Source of the DNA: Caballeronia insecticola
Lineage (GTDB): Bacteria; Pseudomonadota; Gammaproteobacteria; Burkholderiales; Burkholderiaceae
Assembly (NCBI RefSeq): GCF_000402035.1
Contig: NC_021289.1
Span: 1-64,000 of the forward strand
Reading direction: 5' to 3'
Length of the DNA: 64,000 nucleotides
Numbering within the stretch: the first letter of the stretch is position 1; every line of letters begins with the position of its first letter. The translations under genes and the position numbers were made by a program. The notes beneath the pieces were generated by a model. That model was not told where the DNA came from, did not search any database, and saw nothing but the letters and a program-made list of their open reading frames with translations. This document shows, in pieces, positions 52,914-60,328 of the stretch.

Positions 52914-53515
52914 TGTTCGAGGCACGTCTTGAGTTGCATGAGGCTGCGGCGAATCCAGCTCTTCATGGTGCCAAGCGGTACCGCGAGCCGCTGCGCCAGT
53001 TCGCTATACGTGGTCCCCGTGAAGAAGGCCTCGCGAATCGCGCGCTTTTGCTGCGGTTCGAGCCGGTCCATACAATCTTCGAGCCGCCGCCGTTCTTCGC
53101 TCGATTCGGCTGCGGCGGCGGGCGTGGGTGCGTCGTCGGCGATGTCGGGCGCTTCGTCGTCGCCGAAGAGTTCCTCGCGATGCTGGCGCAGGCGGTCGAT
53201 CGTACGATTGCGCCCGAGCGTGATGAGCCAGGTGATCGCGCTGCCGCGCGTGGGGTCGAAGGAATCGGCGCGCCGCCATGCGCTCGCGTAGACCTCCTGC
53301 AGAATGTCTTCGGCCTCGCCGCGATCGTGCATCATGCGCACGATCACGCCGAACACGCGTCCCGACGTCTCCCGATACAACTGCGCGAACGCCTGCTCGC
53401 TGCCCGTGGCGACGTCGATAAGCAAACGGTTCACGCGCTCGCGGCGCAGACGGTCGGCGTCGTCGGAGGCGTTTGCGTCGAAATTTCCTGTGCTGCCGGA
53501 GGTAGTGTCCGTCAT
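52910..53515 (-). CDS. ECF sigma factor (SigK/RpoE-like)
   Basis: A 201-residue group 4 sigma factor. Region 2 is FAQLYRETSGRVFGVIVRM with HDRGEAEDILQEVYASAW, and region 4 reads GTTYSELAQRLAVPLGTMKSWIRR at the C-terminus. It is paired and translationally coupled with the RskA-type anti-sigma factor. It is expected to transcribe its own operon and the downstream lipid block, although that link is inferred from position. The ATG at this start gives a normal-length factor; longer in-frame starts reach into the gap upstream. Confidence 0.92.
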   Translation of the reverse strand: MTDTTSGSTGNFDANASDDADRLRRERVNRLLIDVATGSEQAFAQLYRETSGRVFGVIVRMMHDRGEAEDILQEVYASAWRRADSFDPTRGSAITWLITLGRNRTIDRLRQHREELFGDDEAPDIADDAPTPAAAAESSEERRRLEDCMDRLEPQQKRAIREAFFTGTTYSELAQRLAVPLGTMKSWIRRSLMQLKTCLEQ

Positions 53516-53555
53516 GGGCAGAATGAGTCGGGCTGCGCTTCGGGCTGGGTATGTC

Positions 53556-53574
53556 GCGCAATATAACATTGCGC
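53556..53574. promoter_or_regulatory. Inverted repeat in the sigma gene promoter region
   Basis: The perfect seven-base arms GCGCAAT and ATTGCGC around ATAAC are centred about 50 bases before the sigma gene ATG. Read on the minus strand, the centre forms a TTATAT -10-like element, so the site may overlap a promoter. Confidence 0.5.
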
Positions 53575-53672
53575 TCGGCCGTTGGATCGCTGTCTTCATG
53601 ACGATGTCGATTGCTTCGCGGGGCGACGCTTCAATCGATCATACGGACGGCGGGGGCGCAGGGATGCAGAAC

Positions 53673-54116
53673 TTACTTCCGCCCCGACAGCATCGTGCCG
53701 CGGCACCCTTTCGCGAGACAGCGGCACGCGTAAAGCTGTTTGATGGCGGCAGTGCGCCGGCCATCGACAGTCAGCCGATAGTCGATGAACAGTTCCTGCC
53801 CCACGCCGATCGGCCGGATCGCGCGGATGAACACGCGTTCGCCGTCCTGCTCCGCCTCGCAGTTCGGCGCGCAACTGTGATTGAGCCAGCGCGCGGAGTT
53901 GCCGCCGCGCGCACCGTCGATGACGCTGCCGTCGTCGAGGCCGAAGAAGAACGTGTGACCGTCCTCGGCGGCCGAGCGTGCATGGGCGCGCTGCGCTTCT
54001 CGCCACGACAGACGCGCGCCCTTGTATTCGAGCAGCAGGGCGCCCGGCGGAAGATCGGCGAGAGCGAATACGCCCCGGCCATGAACGGGCGATGTCCGGA
54101 CAGTGATTCGACGCAT
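53673..54116 (-). CDS. SET-domain protein with post-SET cysteines
   Basis: A 147-residue compact SET-domain protein, a fold that transfers methyl from SAM to protein lysines. N-terminal GRGVFALADLPPGALLLEYKG, the knot motif NHSCAPNC (79-86) and GQELFIDY (106-113) are complete, including the catalytic Tyr. The C-terminus holds CRCLAKGC (131-138), a CxCx4C post-SET motif that, with Cys82, can bind zinc, as in eukaryotic histone methyltransferases. The target in this bacterium is unknown; a ribosomal or DNA-bound protein is possible. Confidence 0.9.
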   Translation of the reverse strand: MRRITVRTSPVHGRGVFALADLPPGALLLEYKGARLSWREAQRAHARSAAEDGHTFFFGLDDGSVIDGARGGNSARWLNHSCAPNCEAEQDGERVFIRAIRPIGVGQELFIDYRLTVDGRRTAAIKQLYACRCLAKGCRGTMLSGRK

Positions 54117-54207
54117 GGTGTGGCGGCCCGCAGTAATGACAAGAGAGATTTGAGGGAAGACGCCGGCATCGTTATGATGTGGCCGTCATAAATCGCCGTC
54201 ACTCCCA

Positions 54208-54411
54208 ATGTCCGCAGTTTCTCCCCGCAAGAGTGTTAAGCGCAAGCCGTCACGCGGCATGCTTGCGCGATATCGCAACAGGATCGTCGAAGTGCTCGGG
54301 GAGGCGCGCGGCCAGCGCGTGATGATACGGTCCATTCACGACGATGGCGTCGAGCGCCGCACCGCAGTGAAGTGGATCAATCTGCTGCCTGTCGATGCGG
54401 AGTTGTTCTAG
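54208..54411 (+). CDS. Small basic hypothetical protein
   Basis: A 67-residue protein starting MSAVSPRKSVKRKPSRG, with a basic N-terminus and a possible beta-rich remainder (QRVMIRSIHDDGVERRTAVKW). No family is recognised. It is divergent from the SET-domain gene (92-base gap), and its basic tail invites the question of whether it is a methylation substrate. Its end overlaps the end of the next gene by four bases on the opposite strand. Confidence 0.55.
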   Translation: MSAVSPRKSVKRKPSRGMLARYRNRIVEVLGEARGQRVMIRSIHDDGVERRTAVKWINLLPVDAELF

Positions 54412-54695
54412 CTTCGCACCAACCCTCGCGCCTGTTCGAGCAGCGCGGCGGCGGCCAGAAACTCGTGGCGGCCGGCCATCGTGAGCGCGGCCATTGCGGT
54501 GTCGCGGAACAGTTCGTCGTCGGATATACGCGGCACGACCGCTTCGCTCGATTGGCCGAAGCGCGCCCGCAGCAAGCGAAAGAACGCCAGCATGTCGAAC
54601 GCCTGCGCGCGCTGCGCTTGCGGCGCGCCGGACGCAATCAGCTCCGCCGCGCCCGTCAACTGGGCAATGGCCTGGTCATAGTCTGAGGGCTGCAT
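54408..54695 (-). CDS. Small helical hypothetical protein
   Basis: A 95-residue, mainly helical protein (DYDQAIAQLTGAAELIASGA, then MLAFFRLLRARFGQ) with GGAG before the ATG. No family is recognised. It is convergent with the preceding small gene and divergent from the flavoprotein gene to its right. Confidence 0.6.
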   Translation of the reverse strand: MQPSDYDQAIAQLTGAAELIASGAPQAQRAQAFDMLAFFRLLRARFGQSSEAVVPRISDDELFRDTAMAALTMAGRHEFLAAAALLEQARGLVRS

Positions 54696-54822
54696 GGTCG
54701 TCTCCGGTGTCTTTGAGTCGCGTCGCGAAACACATCCGTGATTCTCGCCGGTTTTGGGTCAAACTATCGCATTGAACCCGAAGCATTGAACCCGAACCCG
54801 AAAGACACAACGGAGACGACGC

Positions 54823-56211
54823 ATGGCGGCAAATGAAGCGGTAATGGCATTGCGTGAAGCGCTCGGCGCGCAGGTCGTGGCGCTGCCCGACGAATTCGGC
54901 GAGCGGCGTGTCGCGGACTGGAGCGGCATGCCGGGCGCGACGCCCGTCGCGATCATTCGTCCGCGCACGACCGACGAGGCCGCGCAGGCGCTCGCGATCT
55001 GCTCGCAATACAAGCAGCCGGTGGTTACGCAAGGCGGCCTGACCGGGCTCGTCGGCGGCGCGAATCTGCTCGGCGGCGAAGTGGCGCTGAGTCTGGATCG
55101 GATGAACCGCATCATCGAAATCGATGAAGTGTCGGCCACCATGACGGTCGAAGCCGGCACGCCGCTGCAAACCGTTCAGGAGGCGGCGAGCGCGGCCGGC
55201 TTCTATTTTCCGCTCGATCTCGGCGCGCGCGGGAGCTGTTCCATCGGCGGGAATCTCGCGACGAACGCGGGCGGCAATCGCGTCATCAAGTACGGCATGA
55301 TGCGCGATCAGGTGCTCGGCGTCGAAGCGGTGCTGGCGAGCGGCGAGATCGTCGGCGGGCTGAACAAGATGATCAAGAACAACAGCGGCTACGACTTGCG
55401 GCATTTGCTGATCGGTAGCGAAGGCACGCTCGCGGTCATCACGCGCGTCGTGCTTCGGTTGCGCCCGAAGCCCACGGCGACCGCCACCGCATGGTGCGGC
55501 CTGCCGGATTTCGCCGCCGTCACGACCTTGCTCACGCGCGCGCAGGCGAGTCTCGCGCCGGGCGTCTCCGCGTTCGAAGTGATGTGGGCGGGCTATCACG
55601 ATACGGTCATCGCCAATCTGAAGAATCTGCGCGCGCCGCTGGCCGAGCCGCATCCGTTTTACGTGCTGCTGGAAAGCGTCGGCACGGACCCCGCGCGGCA
55701 CGGCGAAGCGTTCGAGGAATTTCTCGGCGGCATGCTGGAGGCGGGCGTCGTGAGCGATGCGGCGATCGCGTCGTCAGAAGCGCACGCGCGCGATTTCTGG
55801 GCGATCCGCGATGCGCCCGGCGAGTACGAGCGCTTCATCCCGAATTACGCCGCCTACGACGTGAGCTTTTCCATCGCGCAAGTGGGCGACGCGGCGCAGC
55901 AATGCGAAGCGCGTCTGCGCGCGCGCTGGCCGAACGCGATCGTAATGACCTACGGCCACCTGGGCGACGGCAATATTCACATCGTCGTGGACATTCCCGA
56001 GCGCGGCAAGCAGGACCACGACGATGTCGACCGCGTCATTTATGACGTCACGCGCGAGTTCGAAGGATCGATTTCGGCGGAGCACGGCATCGGCACGAAG
56101 AAGCGCGACTATCTGCATCTCGTGCGGCGCGCGGCCGATATCGCTTCCATGCGCGCGATCAAGGCCGCGCTCGATCCGCACGGGCTGCTCAATCCGGGAA
56201 AGGTGTTTTAG
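54823..56211 (+). CDS. FAD-binding 2-hydroxyacid dehydrogenase, GlcD/D-lactate-type
   Basis: A 462-residue flavoprotein of the vanillyl-alcohol-oxidase fold. The FAD pyrophosphate loop reads TQGGLTGLVGGANLLGGE, and the NLATNAGGNRVIKYGMMRDQVLGVE stretch gives the second FAD contact. The C-terminal domain contains TYGHLGDGNIHIVVDIP and ends in EHGIGTKKRDYL, as in D-lactate, glycolate and D-2-hydroxyglutarate dehydrogenases. It likely passes electrons to quinone or an electron-transfer flavoprotein. No glcE or glcF genes follow, so it acts alone. Confidence 0.9.
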   Translation: MAANEAVMALREALGAQVVALPDEFGERRVADWSGMPGATPVAIIRPRTTDEAAQALAICSQYKQPVVTQGGLTGLVGGANLLGGEVALSLDRMNRIIEIDEVSATMTVEAGTPLQTVQEAASAAGFYFPLDLGARGSCSIGGNLATNAGGNRVIKYGMMRDQVLGVEAVLASGEIVGGLNKMIKNNSGYDLRHLLIGSEGTLAVITRVVLRLRPKPTATATAWCGLPDFAAVTTLLTRAQASLAPGVSAFEVMWAGYHDTVIANLKNLRAPLAEPHPFYVLLESVGTDPARHGEAFEEFLGGMLEAGVVSDAAIASSEAHARDFWAIRDAPGEYERFIPNYAAYDVSFSIAQVGDAAQQCEARLRARWPNAIVMTYGHLGDGNIHIVVDIPERGKQDHDDVDRVIYDVTREFEGSISAEHGIGTKKRDYLHLVRRAADIASMRAIKAALDPHGLLNPGKVF

Positions 56212-56382
56212 CGTCGGTTACGCGGATGGCGGTGAACTGGCTGTGCGTGGCGCACATTTTAGGCGCGCGATTGAATCCGGCTCTTTCCGCGCGCCCGCGC
56301 GTTCTCATTTTTCGCTCATTTTCCCGTCGCAGAATGTCTTCATCGACAAACCGACACTGAGCGACACTGAGGAGACGGAAAA

Positions 56383-56673
56383 ATGAAAGCGATCAGACAC
56401 CTGATGTTGGCCGCCAAACTGAGCTTTGGCCTTGTGACGGTCGCGCAGGCGCATCCGTTCATCGGCGTGGGGATTCTGGGCGGGCCGGTGTTTCCGGTCT
56501 CATCCAGCGCACAGAGCGCGCCGCCGCTGCCGGTCTATGCGCGCGCAACCGACTCCGGCCCCGCGCCGCTGCCGCCCGAAGCGCCGCCGGTGCGGTACGC
56601 GGAACCGGCTATCGGCAATATCGCGGCGATCATGGGCCGCGCGAATGCGGTGAATGTGCAGAGCGGCGTTTGA
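56383..56673 (+). CDS. Exported hypothetical protein
   Basis: A 96-residue protein with a signal peptide (IRHLMLAAKLSFGLVTVAQA) and a Pro/Ala-rich mature region (APPLPVYARATDSGPAPLPP). GGAG precedes the ATG after the upstream GAGGAGACGG stretch. No family is recognised. It is probably an envelope protein. Confidence 0.6.
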   Translation: MKAIRHLMLAAKLSFGLVTVAQAHPFIGVGILGGPVFPVSSSAQSAPPLPVYARATDSGPAPLPPEAPPVRYAEPAIGNIAAIMGRANAVNVQSGV

Positions 56674-56786
56674 ACATTGCGTGCGTTGGCAATCGCGCTC
56701 ACATACGCGCTAAAAACATTCGTTTGTCGCACATGGCGCGCGGCGCTAGGCTGAATGGCTCGACGTCAAAAGAATCTCGCACGCCA

Positions 56787-57125
56787 ATGACCGACACCAT
56801 CGACTACGCCGCCATCGCCGATGCCGCCCGCGACGGCTACATGAACCGCGTCATCGCAACCGTCAACGATCACGACGTGCATATCAGCGTGATGGACGCG
56901 CCTTACCGGTGGCACTTTCACCCGAACTCCGACGAGACTTTCGTGGCCGTCGAAGGCACGCTGGTGATCGAGTTCGAGGAAGGCGCCGTCGAATTGCGCG
57001 CCGGGCAATTGCTGACCGTGCCCGCCGGAAAGCCGCACGCCACGCGGCCGGGCGGCGCGCGATCGGTGAATCTGACCTTCGAGAAGAAAGACGCCGAAAC
57101 GGTGTTCTGCGACGCGCCGTCCTAA
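56787..57125 (+). CDS. Cupin-fold protein
   Basis: A 112-residue single-domain cupin. The first cupin motif is HFHPNSDETFVAVEG, with two His and a Glu as metal ligands, and the second is LLTVPAGKPHATRPGG. Such small cupins bind a metal and act as enzymes or sensors, with no set function. The stop codon overlaps the end of the convergent LysR gene by four bases. An upstream in-frame start would add about 39 residues with no family support. Confidence 0.85.
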   Translation: MTDTIDYAAIADAARDGYMNRVIATVNDHDVHISVMDAPYRWHFHPNSDETFVAVEGTLVIEFEEGAVELRAGQLLTVPAGKPHATRPGGARSVNLTFEKKDAETVFCDAPS

Positions 57126-58036
57126 CTGGCCAAACGCGGAGCCGCGCGCGCTTCCAGATGCTCGACCAGCCGCTGCGCCGGGGGCTGCAACGCAGCGAAA
57201 TCCCTGAAGCAGACGACGAAGCGCCGTTCCGCGAAGTCATCCGACAGCGGGATCGCCTCGATGCCGAGCGCCTGCCGATACGTCCCCGCCACTTCCAGCG
57301 GCACGACGCTGATACCCAGCCCCGCCGCGACCACGCGAAACGCCGCGTCGAAGCTCGACACGATCACGCGATACGACATCGTGTTGCCCGCCTGCGCGGC
57401 GGCGCGCTGCAGCATCGTATGCACGGCGGTGGCGGGCGGCAGGCCGACATGCTCGAACGCGAGCGATTCCTCGAAGCTTACCGAGCGCCGCCCCGCGAAC
57501 GGATGATCCGCGGGCACCGCGAGTCCGAGCCGGTCACGACGATAAGCGCGATGCTGCAATCCGCGCAGATCGACGCTGTCCCAGCACACGCCGATCGACG
57601 CCACGCCTTCGCGCAACTGCCTCACGAGATCGTGCGATAGCCGCTCTTCGACATCGACCTTGATGTTCTGATTGGCGGGCTCGCGCATGAACGACGCGAT
57701 GTCGTCGAGCAATGCCTCTGCAATCGCCGACGCCGACGCGCAGATGCTCACGCGTCCCTTCAGCCCGCCGCCGAACGCGGCGACGTCGCTGGCGATGCGC
57801 TCCATCGTGAACAGCACGCTGCGCGCATGTTCGAGCAGCGCGATGCCCGCGGGCGTCGGCTCCACGCCGCGTCGCGAGCGCGACAGCAGCGGCACGCCGA
57901 GCGCCGTTTCGAGCTGCGCGATGCGCTTGCTGATTGCCGACGGCTCGATATGCGACTCCTGCGCCGCCCGCGCGATGTTCTGATGCTCGCAGACGGTCAC
58001 GAACAGACGCAGGGTTTTCAGATCGATATCGCGCAT
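57122..58036 (-). CDS. LysR-family transcriptional regulator
   Basis: A 304-residue LysR protein. The winged helix-turn-helix lies at the N-terminus (LKTLRLFVTVCEHQNIARAAQESHIEPSAISKRIAQLE), and the sensor domain follows with VSICASASAIAEALLDDIASF. It is divergent from the HMG-CoA-lyase-like gene with a 135-base gap between starts, the classical layout for a LysR activator of the neighbouring catabolic operon. Confidence 0.92.
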   Translation of the reverse strand: MRDIDLKTLRLFVTVCEHQNIARAAQESHIEPSAISKRIAQLETALGVPLLSRSRRGVEPTPAGIALLEHARSVLFTMERIASDVAAFGGGLKGRVSICASASAIAEALLDDIASFMREPANQNIKVDVEERLSHDLVRQLREGVASIGVCWDSVDLRGLQHRAYRRDRLGLAVPADHPFAGRRSVSFEESLAFEHVGLPPATAVHTMLQRAAAQAGNTMSYRVIVSSFDAAFRVVAAGLGISVVPLEVAGTYRQALGIEAIPLSDDFAERRFVVCFRDFAALQPPAQRLVEHLEARAAPRLAS

Positions 58037-58171
58037 GAAGGTTCGTCATTCATCTGACATTCCGAACGGGAAGCATGGACCTTCCAAAATACCGCTTTTA
58101 GCGCGTTTGCGGAATCTCTAAAGTCGAAGCCATACATAGAAGACACATAGAAAACACACGGAGACAAAGCC

Positions 58172-59113
58172 ATGCCCGCGTTCCCTAAGCGCGCCGTAAT
58201 CCGCGAAGTCGGCTTGCGCGACGGCCTGCAAAGCATCCGCAGCATCGTGCCGACCGAGCGCAAGATCGAATGGATCGGCGACGCCTACGCCGCCGGTCAG
58301 CGCGAAATCGAAGTCGGCTCGTTCGTGCCCGCGCGCCTCCTGCCGCAACTCGCCGATACGGCCGAACTCGTCGCGTTCGCAAAGACGTTGCCCGGCCTGT
58401 TCGTCTCCGTGCTCGTGCCGAACTTAAAGGGCGCGGAGCGCGCGCTGGAAACCCACGCCGATCTCATGCTCGTGCCGCTTTCCGCGAGCCGCGCGCACAG
58501 TCTCGCGAATCTGCGCAAGACGCCCGACGAAGTCGTTGCCGAGGTGGCGCGCATGCGGGCCGCGCGCGATGCGGCGGGCGGGAAGACGCTGATCGAAGGC
58601 GGCATCGGCACGGCGTTCGGCTGCACGATCCAGGGCCGCGTCGATCATGCCGATGTGTTGCGCTACATGCAGGCGCTGCTCGATGCAGGCGCGGACCGCG
58701 TGAGCATCGCCGATACGGTCGGCTATGCCGGTCCCGCCGCCGTGCGCGCACTCTTCGACAAGGCGCGGCACATCGCGGGCGAGCGCTTCTGGTGCGGCCA
58801 TTTCCACGACACGCGCGGCCTCGCGCTCGCCAACGTCTACGCCGCGCTCGAAACCGGCGTCGCGCGCTTCGATGCGACGCTCGCGGGCATCGGCGGCTGT
58901 CCGCATGCGCCGGGCGCGAGCGGCAATGCATCGAGCGAGGATCTCGCCTTTATGCTCGCCGACATGGGCATTGCGACCGGCATCGACATTGCCGCGCTGC
59001 TGACATTGCGCGCCAAACTCGCGCGCTGGCTCGACGGCGAAACGCTGCACGGCGCGCTCGCACTCGCGGGCTTGCCCGTGACCTACGCCGAACCCACCGC
59101 ACTTGAAGCCTGA
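58172..59113 (+). CDS. Hydroxymethylglutaryl-CoA lyase family enzyme
   Basis: A 313-residue HMGL-like TIM barrel. REVGLRDGLQ (residues 11-20) holds the catalytic Arg and metal-binding Asp, GHFHDTRGLALAN has the two metal-binding His residues, and GIGGCPHAPGASGN carries the active-site Cys loop. The reaction would split 3-hydroxy-3-methylglutaryl-CoA or a close homologue into acetyl-CoA and acetoacetate or another keto acid. A class III CoA-transferase gene follows 7 bases after it, so the free acid is probably activated there. Confidence 0.92.
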   Translation: MPAFPKRAVIREVGLRDGLQSIRSIVPTERKIEWIGDAYAAGQREIEVGSFVPARLLPQLADTAELVAFAKTLPGLFVSVLVPNLKGAERALETHADLMLVPLSASRAHSLANLRKTPDEVVAEVARMRAARDAAGGKTLIEGGIGTAFGCTIQGRVDHADVLRYMQALLDAGADRVSIADTVGYAGPAAVRALFDKARHIAGERFWCGHFHDTRGLALANVYAALETGVARFDATLAGIGGCPHAPGASGNASSEDLAFMLADMGIATGIDIAALLTLRAKLARWLDGETLHGALALAGLPVTYAEPTALEA

Positions 59114-59120
59114 GGACGAT

Positions 59121-60269
59121 ATGAATCCTGCAAACTTGCCGCTCGAAGGCATTCGCGTGATCGAATTCACGCACATGGTGATGGGCCCGACCTGCGGCAT
59201 GATCCTCGCGGATCTCGGCGCGGAAGTCATCAAGATCGAACCGCCCGGCGGCGACAAAACGCGCAATCTGCCGGGGCTCGGCATCGGCTTTTTTCGCTCG
59301 TTCAATCGCAACAAGAAGAGCGTCGTGCTCGATATCAACACGGACGAAGGACGCGAGGCCGCGCTCGAACTCATCGGCGAATGCGACGTGCTGCTCGAAA
59401 ACTTCCGTCCTGGTTTGATGGCGAAGTTCGGCTTCGACTACGCGACGCTGTCGCAGACGCATTCGAAGCTCATCTACGTTTCGCACAAGGGCTTTCTTCC
59501 GGGACCGTACGAGAAGCGCCTCGCGCTCGACGAAGTCGTGCAGATGATGGGCGGCCTCGCGTACATGACCGGCCCGGCGGGCAGGCCGCTGCGCGCGGGG
59601 ACTTCGGTGAACGACATCATGGGCGGCATGTTCGGCGCGATCGGCGTGCTCGCCGCGCTGCGCGAACGCGATCTCACCGGGCGCGGTCAGGAAGTGCAGA
59701 GCGCGCTGTTCGAGAACTGCGTGTTCCTCTCCGCGCAACACATGCAGCAATACGCGATGACGCACGAAGCGCCGCCGCCGATGCCTTCGCGCGTATCGGC
59801 GTGGAGCGTCTACGACGTCTTCACGCTGGCCGAAGGCGAGCAGTTGTTCATCGGCGCGGTGAGCGACAAGCAATTCGTCACGCTGTGCGACGTGCTCGAA
59901 CGCCCCGATCTCGCGCGCGAGCCCGAATTCGCGACGAATGCGCTGCGCGTCGCGGTGCGGCCGCATCTGCTGGAACGGCTCGGCGAAATTCTCGCGCAGC
60001 ATCGCGCGGGCGAACTTGCGCCGAAACTCGAAGCGGCCGGCATTCCCTACGCGCCGATCATGCGCCCCGAGCAACTGCTCGACGATCCGCATCTGAAGGC
60101 GAGCGGCGGCCTCGTGCCGATGCAGACCGACGACGGCGGCACCACCGACGTCGTGCTCCTGCCGCTCACGATGGGCGGACGCCGCCCCGGCGTGCGGCAA
60201 CCGCTCGCGCGCGTGGGCGAGCATACCGACGAAGTGCTGGGACGCCTCAAGAAAAACGTAGCGGCATGA
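59121..60269 (+). CDS. Class III CoA-transferase (CaiB/BaiF family)
   Basis: A 382-residue formyl-CoA-transferase-fold enzyme. N-terminal IEFTHMVMGPTCGMILADLGAEVIKIEPPGGD is family-typical, and the segment LAYMTGPAGRPLRAGTSVNDIMGGMFGA contains the conserved Asp that forms the acyl-anhydride intermediate. GAGGA precedes the ATG. Succinyl-CoA:hydroxymethylglutarate transferase belongs to this family, so activation of the substrate of the adjacent lyase is the likely job. The end overlaps by ATGA with an alternative start of the transporter gene. Confidence 0.9.
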   Translation: MNPANLPLEGIRVIEFTHMVMGPTCGMILADLGAEVIKIEPPGGDKTRNLPGLGIGFFRSFNRNKKSVVLDINTDEGREAALELIGECDVLLENFRPGLMAKFGFDYATLSQTHSKLIYVSHKGFLPGPYEKRLALDEVVQMMGGLAYMTGPAGRPLRAGTSVNDIMGGMFGAIGVLAALRERDLTGRGQEVQSALFENCVFLSAQHMQQYAMTHEAPPPMPSRVSAWSVYDVFTLAEGEQLFIGAVSDKQFVTLCDVLERPDLAREPEFATNALRVAVRPHLLERLGEILAQHRAGELAPKLEAAGIPYAPIMRPEQLLDDPHLKASGGLVPMQTDDGGTTDVVLLPLTMGGRRPGVRQPLARVGEHTDEVLGRLKKNVAA

Positions 60270-60328
60270 AGCATCGCGACGAGCGCATACAAAAAGCCAG
60301 CGCCATCGCCCACTCAGGAGACAACGCA

